From Halopiger xanaduensis SH-6 (lineage in GTDB: Archaea; Halobacteriota; Halobacteria; Halobacteriales; Natrialbaceae): a stretch of DNA of 64,000 nucleotides. Below the pieces are notes generated by a model. That model saw only the letters and a program-made list of their open reading frames with translations, was not told the origin of the DNA and made no database searches. The first letter of the stretch is position 1. The number at the start of each line of letters is the position of its first letter. Positions 25,754 through 34,655 of the stretch are shown in pieces. Made by a program: the position numbers and the translations under genes. The stretch is from assembly GCF_000217715.1 (NCBI RefSeq), contig NC_015666.1, forward strand, positions 2,926,270 to 2,990,269, written 5' to 3'.

Positions 25754-26227
25754 TTAGTCCGGCAGGTACCGAACGCTCAACACGCCGTCGTCAGCCGAGC
25801 GCCGAACCTCGACGCGAACCGCCTCGAGGCGGGCCGCGCGGGCGATCGTCTCCTCGTCCTCGAGGACGTCTTCGGCCGCGGCCGCGATCTCGTCGCCCGG
25901 CACGCGGAAGACGTGGATCTCGCCGGTGCCGGCTCGCTCCTCCTGGACGAGGTCGCCGACCTCGGCATCGGCCGCCAGCTCTTTGGAGTGCTGGGTCGGC
26001 TCGAGGTCGCTATCGACGATTTCGACCGTTCGCCGGTCCTCGACGTCGATCACCTGCCAGGTCACTTCTAGCGGCGGTTCGGGCGCGACGGTCGCCTCGA
26101 GGACGTCGTGGACCTCGAGGCCGGGGTTCGAGCCGAGGGTGTGGACCTGTGCGGTCTCGACGTCGCGGACGACGGCCGACTCGCTTTCGGCGTGGGTGAC
26201 GACGAACGTACCGGTCTTTTCGGTCAT
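25754..26227 (-). CDS. DUF5812-like conserved protein
   Basis: A 157-residue soluble acidic protein (MTEKTGTFVVTHAESESAVVRDVET...) whose layout suggests an N-terminal beta-barrel-like part and a C-terminal helical part. It fits a haloarchaeal family of unknown function (DUF5812). I set the start at 26227, where family-like sequence begins; further upstream the frame is Arg/Ser-rich. It converges on the neighbouring hypothetical gene with a 38-base gap. Confidence 0.7.
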   Translation of the reverse strand: MTEKTGTFVVTHAESESAVVRDVETAQVHTLGSNPGLEVHDVLEATVAPEPPLEVTWQVIDVEDRRTVEIVDSDLEPTQHSKELAADAEVGDLVQEERAGTGEIHVFRVPGDEIAAAAEDVLEDEETIARAARLEAVRVEVRRSADDGVLSVRYLPD

Positions 26228-26611
26228 TGCACGACGGTAGGGGCGGGAGCGTTTTTCCGGGTTTCGGCTTCGATGCAGCGCGCTCGAGCGGTCGGTCGGC
26301 GATCGACCCGAACTGGCCGCCGGTGATCTGTTCGTGAAACGATAGCGGCGACCGGACGACTGAGAGCGCGCTGATCTCGTGGCGGCACGGGGTTGCCACG
26401 CCCTCCCCAACCGCTTCGCTCACTCCCGCGGGTCGTTCGCTCAGCCCTCGCACGGCGTCGTGTCGCGATTCGTTTTTCACTCATCGCGACGCAGCGCGCG
26501 CCACCGCTGCCGTCGCGGAAATCGTCCGCGATGGCACTCGTTATTAAATCCGCCCTCCAGTCGCGGAGAGATGACGGAACGCCTTTGTCGCAGGCAGTTG
26601 CGGTCTCGCGC
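26228..26611. other. 384-base region upstream of pgi
   Basis: It separates the divergent DUF5812-like gene and pgi. It contains an AT-rich TTATTAAATC at about 26541-26550, a possible TATA element some 65 bases before the pgi start. It also contains the imperfect duplication CGCTTCGCTCACTCCCG / GGTCGTTCGCTCAGCCC at about 26412-26445, a style of sequence that resembles degenerate dispersed haloarchaeal repeats. No gene is supported. Confidence 0.45.
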
Positions 26612-27913
26612 ATGAACGTCGATATTGGCAACGCCCTGGCGTCGGTCGCCTCGCCGGGCGTCTCGAGGGAGTCGCTCGAGCGGTTGGACGAACAGGTTGC
26701 GGACGCTCACGAGCGCATCGAGCGCGGGATGGCGAATGCGGAGCACGGCTACGAAGCCCTCAACCTGCCCGAGCGAACGGATCCGGACGAGATCCGGGCG
26801 GCGGTCGAGCCCGTCGCTGACGCCGAGGCGCTGGTCACGGTCGGGATCGGCGGCAGCGCGCTGGGGGCGGCGACGATCACGAACGCGCTGGCAGACGAGT
26901 CGGACACCGAGACCGTCTTCCTCGACAACGTCGACCCCGAGTGGGTCACGCAGCGCCTCGAGTCGCTACCGCTCGAGGAGACGGCGATCAACGTGGTCTC
27001 GCGCTCGGGGACGACCGCGGAGACGTTGGCGAACTTCCTCGTCGTCCGAGAGGCCTTCGAGTCGGCGGGCGTCGACTGGACCGAGCGCACCATCGTCACG
27101 ACCGGCGAGTCCGGTCCCCTGCGAAACCTCGCGGACCGCCACGACCTGCCCTCGCTGAAGGTCCCCGACGGCGTTCCGGGCCGCTTCTCCGCGCTTTCCG
27201 CCGTGGGGATGGTCGCCGCGGCCGTCTGCGGGCACGACCTCGAGGCACTACTCGAGGGGGCCGCCGCCGAGCGCGAGACGCTCGCGGGGTCGCTGTTCGA
27301 GTGTCCGGCCTACGCCTACGGGGCCACGACCTACGCGCTGGACGCCCGCGGCGCGGGGATCAACGCCGTGATGCCCTACGCGGAGTCGCTCGAGACCCAG
27401 GCCGAGTGGTTCGCCCAGCTGTGGGCCGAGAGCCTGGGGAAGGACGACCTCGGACAGACGCCGGCCCGCGCGCTCGGCGTGACGGACCAGCACTCCCAGT
27501 TGCAGCTCTATCGTGCAGGCCCGCGAGACAAGCTCGTGAGCTTCGTCGTCCCAAAGGAGCGGGGCGATCGGTCGATTCCCGCCACGGACGTCGAGGAGCT
27601 CGCCTACCTCGGCGACGCGACCCTCGGCGAGTTGCTCGAGGCGGAGTTCGAGGCGACGGAGGCGAGCCTCGCGGCGGCCGGCCGGCCGAACGTCCGCGTC
27701 GAGATCGACCGCGTCGACGCGTACGAACTGGGCGGCCTGCTGTACGGGATGGAAGCCGCGTGCGTGCTCGCGGGCGAACTCTACGGCGTCAACACCTTCG
27801 AACAGCCGGCGGTCGAGTGGGCGAAGAAGGCGACCCGCGGGCTGCTCGGCGGGGGCGAGTTCGAGGAGGCCGAGGCGGTCGCCGAGAAGACCGAGTTGCG
27901 CGTCGAACGGTAG
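26612..27913 (+). CDS. pgi: glucose-6-phosphate isomerase
   Basis: A 433-residue bacterial-type (PGI superfamily) isomerase interconverting glucose-6-phosphate and fructose-6-phosphate. In haloarchaea it mainly serves gluconeogenesis. Clear motifs are 'GIGGSALGAATITNALA', the phosphate-binding 'SRSGTTAETLANFL', 'GRFSALSAVG', 'GVTDQHSQLQLY' and the signature 'FEQPAVEWAKK' near the end, which carries the catalytic lysine. I start at ATG 26612 (MNVDIGNALAS); the open frame continues upstream but loses family character. Confidence 0.93.
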   Translation: MNVDIGNALASVASPGVSRESLERLDEQVADAHERIERGMANAEHGYEALNLPERTDPDEIRAAVEPVADAEALVTVGIGGSALGAATITNALADESDTETVFLDNVDPEWVTQRLESLPLEETAINVVSRSGTTAETLANFLVVREAFESAGVDWTERTIVTTGESGPLRNLADRHDLPSLKVPDGVPGRFSALSAVGMVAAAVCGHDLEALLEGAAAERETLAGSLFECPAYAYGATTYALDARGAGINAVMPYAESLETQAEWFAQLWAESLGKDDLGQTPARALGVTDQHSQLQLYRAGPRDKLVSFVVPKERGDRSIPATDVEELAYLGDATLGELLEAEFEATEASLAAAGRPNVRVEIDRVDAYELGGLLYGMEAACVLAGELYGVNTFEQPAVEWAKKATRGLLGGGEFEEAEAVAEKTELRVER

Positions 27914-28004
27914 GGCGGACTCGACCGCCCTGCTGACGGCGGCGCCGCCGTTCGGAGCGTCCGGTAGCGGTGCTCCTATGAGTCCTCGCACGAACACGTA
28001 GCGT

Positions 28005-29138
28005 ATGACCGAGACTGCACGGGCCGACGACGCGGCCCCGATCGCCTCCGATGCCGTGCCCGGCATCGGCACGGTGCTCGCAGCCGTCACGATGGCCGCG
28101 ACGTTCGTTCCCGTCACCCGCGGCGTCGACTCCCCCGCCGTCTCGGGGGCCGCCGCGTTCGCCGTCGCCGCCGTCCTCGCCTTCCTCGCGCGCCGCCACG
28201 GCGTCGCCGACCGTCGGATCGCCGCCGCGGTCGCCGCCGCCTCGAGCGTCGTCGTCCTCCTCTGTGCCGGCTACGCGCTCAACCAGGGGGTCGCCGCGTC
28301 GGTCAACGTTCCCGGCGTCGGTATCTCCCTCTCGCTCGTCTTTACCGCCTTTGTGACGGCGGGACTTTCCGTCGGCGTCGGCGTCGCGGATTACTTCGGC
28401 GTCGGCCCCAGTGGGCTCAAAGCCAGATCGCTCCAGACGGCGACCCTCGGCCTGCTCGGCTTCGGCGGGCTGTTCGCCGCCCAGATCGCGACGCTGTTCC
28501 TGGTCGTTCCGGTCGTCATGGTGCTCAACGTCCCCTTCGAATCGCTGTCGGACGTCCAGCTGACCGTGGTGAGCCAGTTCGGTATGGCGCTCGGGACGGC
28601 CGTCCTCGCGGTCGGCTACCTCTCGGCGTCGGATCTCGACCGCTCGTTCCTCGATCTGTCCGTGCCGTCGAAGCGCGATCTCGGCTGGATCGTCGGCGGC
28701 GTCGTCGTCATCTTCGGCGCGATCATGGCGATCACGTTCGTGTTCCAGACGGCGGGCGTCGAGAGCGCCGAGCACGGGACGACCCAGCAGGCCGCGGAGA
28801 ACCCGACCATCCTGCTCGTGTTGATTCCGGCGTCGATCCTGGTCATCGGCCCCTTCGAGGAACTGCTCTACCGGAACGTGATCCAGAAGTCGCTGTACGG
28901 CACCTTCTCGCGGTACGGCGCCGTCGTCGTCGGCAGCGTCATCTTCGCGATCATCCACACGCAGGCCTACTGGACCGCGGGCCCGGGGCAGGTCGCCGCG
29001 AGCCTGGGGACGGTCTTCGGCCTCTCGATCGTCCTTGGGACAGTCTACGAGCGCACGGACAACTTGGTGGTGCCGGCGCTCGTCCACGGCATCTACAACG
29101 CGGTCGTCTTCGCGAACCTCTACGTCGGCTACGTCTGA
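28005..29138 (+). CDS. CPBP family intramembrane metalloprotease
   Basis: A 377-residue membrane protein with about nine to ten helices and the three motifs of CAAX-protease/Abi (CPBP) glutamic intramembrane proteases near the C-terminus: 'EELLYRNVIQ' (paired Glu and Arg), 'FAIIHTQAY' (FxxxH) and 'HGIYNAVVF' (HxxxN). Members cleave prenylated or other membrane proteins or give self-immunity to peptide toxins. The archaeal role is unknown. The gene is monocistronic, and nothing nearby suggests a bacteriocin. Confidence 0.88.
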   Translation: MTETARADDAAPIASDAVPGIGTVLAAVTMAATFVPVTRGVDSPAVSGAAAFAVAAVLAFLARRHGVADRRIAAAVAAASSVVVLLCAGYALNQGVAASVNVPGVGISLSLVFTAFVTAGLSVGVGVADYFGVGPSGLKARSLQTATLGLLGFGGLFAAQIATLFLVVPVVMVLNVPFESLSDVQLTVVSQFGMALGTAVLAVGYLSASDLDRSFLDLSVPSKRDLGWIVGGVVVIFGAIMAITFVFQTAGVESAEHGTTQQAAENPTILLVLIPASILVIGPFEELLYRNVIQKSLYGTFSRYGAVVVGSVIFAIIHTQAYWTAGPGQVAASLGTVFGLSIVLGTVYERTDNLVVPALVHGIYNAVVFANLYVGYV

Positions 29139-29292
29139 CCGTTGCAACCGCTCCGGCCGTTCCGACTGCTCCAGCCGTCCGACCGCTCCGGCTGCTCAAC
29201 CACTTCTGCCACCGGTCACCAGACACCCGCCGCTCATCGAGCGTCGCTGCACCGCACTCGAGAAATCACCACCTAGCTCGTGTCCGTTCCTG

Positions 29293-29751
29293 TTACGAGG
29301 GGTTCTTCCGCGCTAACTCCGAGCCGCAGATCGGACACCGATCCTTTTCTTCATCGAACTCGCGGCCGCAGCCCTGACACTGCCAGTGCCAGTGGCGCTG
29401 TTCGTCGATGCCCTCGCGGGCGATCACTTCGACGGCGACGTTGAGCTTCTCGGCGACGTTCTGCATCGCGTAGTCGTCCGTGACGAGCGTCCCGTCGAGT
29501 TCGAAACTCGCCGCGATGAGCCGAACGTCGGTCTCCGAGAGGACCTCGAGGTCGCCCGACTCGCGGGCCGCGCGCTGGACCTTCTCGGTGGTGTCGTCGT
29601 TGGGGATGTGGATGTGCATCCCCGAGCCCTCCATCGCGTCGTAGCGATAGGCGCTCTCGTCCTCGAGTTCTTCGCGGACGAGGGGGATGGTTGCAGTCTG
29701 TTCTGACGTGTGAAAGTCGTGGATAAAAGCCGAGGAGTCGAGAACGTACAT
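29293..29751 (-). CDS. nob1: rRNA maturation endonuclease Nob1
   Basis: A 152-residue PIN-domain nuclease with a zinc ribbon that would cut the 3' end of pre-16S rRNA during small-subunit maturation. The PIN part begins 'MYVLDSSAFIHDF' (first catalytic Asp at residue 5) and has 'SETDVRLIAAS' and 'GTLVTDDYAMQNVAEKL'. The C-terminal ribbon has 'CQGCGREF' and 'CPICGSEL'. Length is typical for archaeal Nob1. It follows the PRC-barrel gene by four bases on the same strand, so the two are probably co-transcribed, and aIF5B lies divergently next to them. Confidence 0.92.
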   Translation of the reverse strand: MYVLDSSAFIHDFHTSEQTATIPLVREELEDESAYRYDAMEGSGMHIHIPNDDTTEKVQRAARESGDLEVLSETDVRLIAASFELDGTLVTDDYAMQNVAEKLNVAVEVIAREGIDEQRHWHWQCQGCGREFDEEKDRCPICGSELARKNPS

Positions 29752-29755
29752 ACCG

Positions 29756-30001
29756 TTAGCGCTGGACGACGATGTAGTCTTTCACCGCTTGCACGCGGCT
29801 GACCGGCACGAGAAAGCGACCGTCCTCGTTGATGTTGAAGTCAACCGAGCGGGTCGGCAGTTCTTCGTCCGGTTCGATGACGAGGTCGTGCAGTTCTCCC
29901 GATTTCAGATCCATCGTGATGTTGTAGAGCAGCCCGAGCTCCGTCCCGTCGGACCCCATGACGGATTTGCCCGAGAGGTTCTCGGCGAGTATATCGCTCA
30001 T
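29756..30001 (-). CDS. PRC-barrel domain protein
   Basis: An 81-residue single PRC-barrel domain ('LSGKSVMGSDGTELGLLYNITMDLKSGEL', 'FLVPVSRVQAVKDYIVV'). PRC-barrel proteins bind RNA-processing factors or cytoskeletal partners; in archaea stand-alone copies occur beside ribosome-maturation genes and, as CdpB proteins, in cell division. Here it leads a two-gene unit with nob1, which favours a link to ribosome maturation, though a CdpB-like role is possible. A TATA-like TTTAATA lies about 25 bases upstream. Confidence 0.8.
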   Translation of the reverse strand: MSDILAENLSGKSVMGSDGTELGLLYNITMDLKSGELHDLVIEPDEELPTRSVDFNINEDGRFLVPVSRVQAVKDYIVVQR

Positions 30002-30240
30002 GCATACCCGTATTTACTAATCGGTATTAAACGATTTGCTAAACTGGATTGCGTGCAATCACGTCGGCGACCGCGCGCTCGACTCGCGGGGTCGTCTCGG
30101 TTGACGACGTCACTCGAGCGGTGTGCTCGAGGGCCACGAGCGCGATTCCGCGTCGCGGACCGATCACGCGACCGGCGTGACGATGGGTTTAACTACCGTC
30201 CTGCGGACGCTCTAGGCAAGACCTTCTCGGGTGGTTCACC

Positions 30241-32064
30241 ATGTCGGATACGGATACTGATACAGAGACGAACGCGCGCGACCCCGCATCTACGTCCCTT
30301 CGAACGCCGATCGTCGCCGTCCTCGGACACGTCGATCACGGCAAGACGAGCCTGCTGGATAAGATCCGCGGCTCGGCGGTAATCGAGGGCGAAGCGGGCG
30401 CAATTACCCAGCACATCGGGGCGACGGCCGTCCCGCTCGATATCATCTCCACGATCGCCGGCGACCTCGTCGACCCCGACGACTTCGATCTGCCCGGTCT
30501 CCTCTTTATCGACACGCCGGGGCACCACTCCTTCACGACGCTGCGCTCCCGCGGCGGTGCGCTGGCCGATATCGCCATCCTCGTCGTCGACGTCAACGAC
30601 GGCTTCCAGCCTCAGACGCTCGAAGCGCTCGATATCCTCAAGCGCTCGGAGACGCCGTTTATCGTCGCCGCGAACAAGATCGACACTGTTCCCGGATGGA
30701 ACGAAAACGAGGACTCGCCGATCAACGACACCTACGAGTCCCAGTCCGACCGCGTCCGGTCGCGCCTCGACGAGCAACTCTACGAGATCATCGGCAACCT
30801 CTCGGACGAAGGCTTCTCCGCCGACCTCTACTGGCGCGTCCAGAATTTCCAGCGCAACGTCGGCGTCGTCCCCGTCTCCGCGATGACCGGCGAGGGCGTC
30901 CCGGACCTGCTTGCCGTCATGATGGGGCTCTCCCAGCGGTACATGAAAGAGGAGATGGAGATCGACGTGCAGGGGCCGGGCGTCGGCACCGTCCTCGAGG
31001 TCAAAGACGAGAAGGGGTTCGGAACGACGATCGACACCGTCCTCTACGACGGGACGATCCGCGCGGACGACCAGCTCGTCGTCGGCGGACAGAACGAACC
31101 GATCGTCACCGACGTCCGGGCCCTGCTCCAGCCCCGACCGCTCGCCGAAATTCGAACCGAGAGCCGGTTCGAAAAAGTCGACGAGGTCGGCGCCGCGGCG
31201 GGTATCAAGGTCGCCGCGCCCGAACTCGACGAGGCGATGGCCGGCGCGCCGGTTCGGGTCGTCCGCAACCGCGACCTCAACGACGTGATTCAGGAGGTCC
31301 AGGCCGAACTCGCCGATATCGCCGTCGACACCGGGGAGGAGGGCGTCGTCGTCAAGGCAGACACCCTCGGCAGCCTCGAGGCGATGGCCGACGCTTTAGA
31401 CGAGGCGGAAGTGCCGATCGTCCGCGCGGAGGTCGGCGACGTCGCGCCGCGGGACGTCTCGGTCGCCTCGACGGCCGACGATCCGAAACAGCGGGTCATC
31501 CTCGGGTTCAACGTCGACACGCTCTCGGACGCCGAGCGCCGGGCCGAGGCCGACGACGTCACGATCTTCACCGACGAGGTCATCTACCAGCTCATCGAGG
31601 AGTACGAGGAGTTCGTCGAGGAGATGGAACAGGCCCAGCAGTCCACGATTCTCGAGAACATCTCGCGGCCAGCTCGGTTCCGCATCCTGCCGGATCACAC
31701 GTTCCGCCAGAACGATCCGGCGGTCGTCGGCGTCGAAGTCAATTCGGGCACCGTCCAGAACAACGCGAACGTCGTGAAGTTCGAGGGCAACGAGCCCGAT
31801 CGCGTCGGCCAGATCAAGGGCATCCAGGAGCAGGGCGAGGACGTCGACGAGGCCCGCGCGGGCGACCGCGTCTCGGTCGCGATCGACGGCCCGACGGTCG
31901 GCCGCCAGATCGAGGAGGACGACGAACTCTGGATCGAGATCCCCGAAAAGCACGCGAAGATCTTAGAGCAGGAACTGGCCGACGACATCCCGGCCGACGA
32001 ACTCGAGGCGCTGAACATGTTCCTCGACAAGCAGCGCAGCCGCGACCCGTTCTGGGGCAAGTAA
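30241..32064 (+). CDS. infB: translation initiation factor IF-2 (aIF5B)
   Basis: A 607-residue translational GTPase that promotes ribosomal subunit joining and initiator tRNA placement. The GTPase motifs are G1 'GHVDHGKT' (29-36), G3 'DTPGH' (91-95) and G4 'NKID' (145-148). Domain II follows ('VGTVLEVKDEKGFGTTIDTVLYDG'), then the IF2 N-terminal-like middle domain and the C-terminal beta-barrel ('ILPDHTFRQNDPAVVGVEV', 'QIKGIQEQGEDV'). Length is normal for archaeal aIF5B, which lacks the long bacterial N-terminus, and no intein is present. It is divergent from the PRC-barrel/nob1 pair. Confidence 0.96.
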   Translation: MSDTDTDTETNARDPASTSLRTPIVAVLGHVDHGKTSLLDKIRGSAVIEGEAGAITQHIGATAVPLDIISTIAGDLVDPDDFDLPGLLFIDTPGHHSFTTLRSRGGALADIAILVVDVNDGFQPQTLEALDILKRSETPFIVAANKIDTVPGWNENEDSPINDTYESQSDRVRSRLDEQLYEIIGNLSDEGFSADLYWRVQNFQRNVGVVPVSAMTGEGVPDLLAVMMGLSQRYMKEEMEIDVQGPGVGTVLEVKDEKGFGTTIDTVLYDGTIRADDQLVVGGQNEPIVTDVRALLQPRPLAEIRTESRFEKVDEVGAAAGIKVAAPELDEAMAGAPVRVVRNRDLNDVIQEVQAELADIAVDTGEEGVVVKADTLGSLEAMADALDEAEVPIVRAEVGDVAPRDVSVASTADDPKQRVILGFNVDTLSDAERRAEADDVTIFTDEVIYQLIEEYEEFVEEMEQAQQSTILENISRPARFRILPDHTFRQNDPAVVGVEVNSGTVQNNANVVKFEGNEPDRVGQIKGIQEQGEDVDEARAGDRVSVAIDGPTVGRQIEEDDELWIEIPEKHAKILEQELADDIPADELEALNMFLDKQRSRDPFWGK

Positions 32065-32192
32065 CGCGGCTTCGTCCCCGACCTGACCTCGAATTATCGG
32101 GAAGCCGTCTTTTCCCTCGCTACTCGTCGAAAGCCGCTTCCGACGGCGACACCGGCCAATGCTCTTATCATAGCCGCGTACCTATAAGAAGT

Positions 32193-32396
32193 ATGAACCG
32201 TCTCGTCTGGGTGCTCGTCGCGGCGTACGTCGGCCTCGCCGCCGGACTGTTCTACTGTCTCGCGATCGGGGCGACGGATCTGTTCGTCCTGCTGGCGGCG
32301 GTACTGCTCGTCCTCGCCGTCCCGCAGTGGCTTATTCTCTCGCGGCGTAACGGGCGAGTGCTCGAGAGCGAGTCGACGGCCCAGGAGCGGTCCTGA
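32193..32396 (+). CDS. small two-helix membrane protein
   Basis: A 67-residue protein (MNRLVWVLVAAYVGLAAG...) with two membrane helices separated by a short Gly/Asp turn and a basic-acidic C-terminal tail. A TATA-like sequence (CTTATCATAG) lies about 24-30 bases before the ATG, supporting a real leaderless gene. No family is recognised. Confidence 0.6.
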   Translation: MNRLVWVLVAAYVGLAAGLFYCLAIGATDLFVLLAAVLLVLAVPQWLILSRRNGRVLESESTAQERS

Positions 32397-32433
32397 TCGC
32401 CGTAGGCGGATTCCTCGTTTCGGGTTCGAACGG

Positions 32434-32814
32434 TCAGCTATCCTCGGCGGACTCGAGTTCCAACCGTGCGCTGCCGTCGACCGCAGCGAGCGGGTCGACG
32501 TCCGTAACGCGCGCAACGACGCTCACGGGGGCGGCGGCTCGGGGCTCGTCTTCGACGCTGGCGGGCGTCGGCCCCCAGAACAGACAGAGTTTGTTCCCCG
32601 CAGGCCAGTAGGTGATCGCTCCCTCGGGGACGACCTCGCGCTCGCTCTCGAGCGGCGCGTCGAGCGCCGCGTCGATGTAGAGTTCGTCGCCCCACCGAAC
32701 GGCGTCGCCGGCTACCGGCAGCGCGTTCTCGAGCGCGCGACGCGTTTCGGGCGCCTCGTCGGTCCAGGTGGCCTCGAGTTCGAGATCGTCGACGGAGATC
32801 GTGAGGTCGCTCAT
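32434..32814 (-). CDS. cyclophilin-like fold protein
   Basis: A 126-residue protein with the core 'AVRWGDELYIDAAL', 'VPEGAITYWPAGNKLCLFWGPTPAS' and 'APVSVVARV'. This is typical of small cyclophilin-like fold proteins of archaea and bacteria (TM1367/DUF3830 group). They share the beta-barrel of cyclophilins, but isomerase activity has not been established. It is soluble and cytoplasmic. It converges on the small membrane protein gene with a 37-base gap. Confidence 0.75.
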   Translation of the reverse strand: MSDLTISVDDLELEATWTDEAPETRRALENALPVAGDAVRWGDELYIDAALDAPLESEREVVPEGAITYWPAGNKLCLFWGPTPASVEDEPRAAAPVSVVARVTDVDPLAAVDGSARLELESAEDS

Positions 32815-32889
32815 ACGGCGTGCAACGACCGCTCGGTACTTTGCAGCACTGACTGGTTCCTGCGGTGCGACCGCCGGGACGGCGACGAG

Positions 32890-33903
32890 CTACGCGGACT
32901 CGGGTTCGGTCTCGGTCTCGAGGTCGGGCGTCTCGGGCTCGGCATCTACCGCCGACTCGCCCTCGCGGTCGGCGGCGTCGCGCTCGCGCAGGTCCGGCCG
33001 GTCGTCCTCGGGCGCGTCGGTACCCGATCGAGCCCGGGCACGCTCGATCCCCTCGAGCACCGCTTCGGGGTCGTCGATGGCCGAGCGAGCGCAGCGAATG
33101 TCGAACCCGTAGCCGTCGCGCTCGAGGACGAGTTCGTCGTCGGTGAGGCGGACGTCAGCGATCTGTTTCCACGGGACGAACTTTCGATCGCCGATCACGA
33201 GCCCGGCGTCGTGGGCGCTGATTTCCGGCGGGTTCCACCGCTCGTTCGGATCGATATCGTCCAGCCCGCCCCAGTCGGTGCGCTCGGCGAGGAGCATCGC
33301 GATCCCGTAGACGAGCCAGAACAGCCCGAACCAGTAGCCGGTCACCGCCATGGCGAGGCCGCCGCCGACCGTCACCGCCGCGAGCGCGGTCGTGGCGGTC
33401 TCGCCGGACAGGTACCCGGCGCGGTGCCACGTCCAGCGGGCGGCCGGCTCGTCGTCCGCGACGGCGTCGGCGTACCGCTTTCGCGAGAGGCGGTTCAGGC
33501 CGAACGCCGAGACGCCGGTCAGCACGGCGAACGCGCCCGCGACGACGGCGAGTTGCCCGCCTCCCTCGAGGCCGAAGGGGACGGCGCCGAATCCCGCGGC
33601 GGGGAGGTACGACGCGAGCTGTCGCCACCGACTGCCGCCGATCCGTTCGGGCAGTCCGTGAGCGCGCTTCGCGAGGATGTGCCCCACGACCGCGACCGCG
33701 GTGAGCGCGCTCGGAAGGAGCCCCAACAGCGTCGCAGTGGTCGCGCCCGCGAGGAGGCCGCCGATCGCCGCGACCCCGGTTGCGACGACCCCGAGGTAGA
33801 ACCCGAAGCCGGCCTGAAAGCCGATATCGGGCTCGCCGACGTCGTCCGGATCGGGCTCGAGAGCAGGGTCGGCGTCGGAAACGTGTTGGTCGCGAGACAC
33901 CAC
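32890..33903 (-). CDS. membrane protein with C-terminal cytoplasmic domain
   Basis: A 337-residue protein with about six membrane helices in residues 30-210, then a soluble region with 'SAHDAGLVIGDRKFVPWKQIADVRLTDDELVLERDGYGFDIRC'. That pattern resembles a bacterial PH-like (bPH) domain. An acidic tail rich in Glu/Thr ends the protein. Function is unknown; many haloarchaeal proteins combine membrane helices with such a domain. The gene is upstream of the cyclophilin-like gene on the same strand with a 75-base gap. Confidence 0.65.
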   Translation of the reverse strand: MVSRDQHVSDADPALEPDPDDVGEPDIGFQAGFGFYLGVVATGVAAIGGLLAGATTATLLGLLPSALTAVAVVGHILAKRAHGLPERIGGSRWRQLASYLPAAGFGAVPFGLEGGGQLAVVAGAFAVLTGVSAFGLNRLSRKRYADAVADDEPAARWTWHRAGYLSGETATTALAAVTVGGGLAMAVTGYWFGLFWLVYGIAMLLAERTDWGGLDDIDPNERWNPPEISAHDAGLVIGDRKFVPWKQIADVRLTDDELVLERDGYGFDIRCARSAIDDPEAVLEGIERARARSGTDAPEDDRPDLRERDAADREGESAVDAEPETPDLETETEPESA

Positions 33904-34089
33904 GGTCGATACGCTGTACGTCCAGCTATAAATACGCCCGGGAGCGGCTGCGTTCGGCGTTGATTACATTGTTCGTGCCGCGAACGGCCGAATCGGATTC
34001 GGGTCACCGTCGAATTGGAACGGGAGGGTGATGAAACGGTTGCCACTTCCACTGTAACGATTAACTAGGTGGTTCCGGTTGGTCAGCGT

Positions 34090-34512
34090 ATGCTCGTGCA
34101 TCTCCGCCAGTACAAACACGAAGAAGTCCAGTTCGACGACAACCGGACGACCGGCGAGTCCCAGACGGAGGATACGGTCGACAAGGAACCGGAGGAGTAC
34201 TTCGGCGAAAGCATCGCCGAGTTCGACCTCGAGACGTGGGAGACGATCGAGTTCGAAGACGATCCGATCCAGCAGCGCGACGTGACGATCGAGGGTGTCA
34301 CGGCCGTCTCCGTGCCGAAGGAGGAAACCGACGCGGACGACCCGGACCTCCCCGGGAAGACGATCCAGTTGCGGATGGGCGGCGGCATCGAGTACATGGA
34401 TCAGGCCGAGATCGTGGAAGTGCAGGATCTGAATCCCCAGGACGAGGCCGAAGGGAAGGTATCGAAGGAGGAGGACCCGCAGGGGAAGGCGACGATGGAT
34501 GAGGAGCCGTAG
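34090..34512 (+). CDS. conserved acidic haloarchaeal protein
   Basis: A 140-residue, very acidic soluble protein (MLVHLRQYKHEEVQFDD...). It has a beta-rich middle ('TIEFEDDPIQQRDVTIEGVTAVSV' and 'KTIQLRMGGGIEYMDQAEIVEV') and a charged, probably disordered end. I recognise no family. I take the ATG at 34090 and not the in-frame GTG at 34069; the AT-rich GATTAACTA some 30 bases upstream fits a promoter. Confidence 0.65.
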   Translation: MLVHLRQYKHEEVQFDDNRTTGESQTEDTVDKEPEEYFGESIAEFDLETWETIEFEDDPIQQRDVTIEGVTAVSVPKEETDADDPDLPGKTIQLRMGGGIEYMDQAEIVEVQDLNPQDEAEGKVSKEEDPQGKATMDEEP

Positions 34513-34655
34513 GGGCGGGCCGCGACGCCGGCCGTCGCGCCGCCGTCTAGCCCGCGCGCCGGTTGCGAGGCCGCGGCGACGTCGTACCGTGCCAAGGGCT
34601 GTCGGAGGCGGTACGGTCCCGAAATCGTTTTCAATCGGTCGCGCGGACACTCGGT

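Noticed and set aside
29139-29230. Short degenerate repeats CCGCTCCGG/CCGTTCCGAC after the CPBP gene
   Set aside because: They are too short and irregular to be a CRISPR or defined repeat; probably low-complexity spacer.
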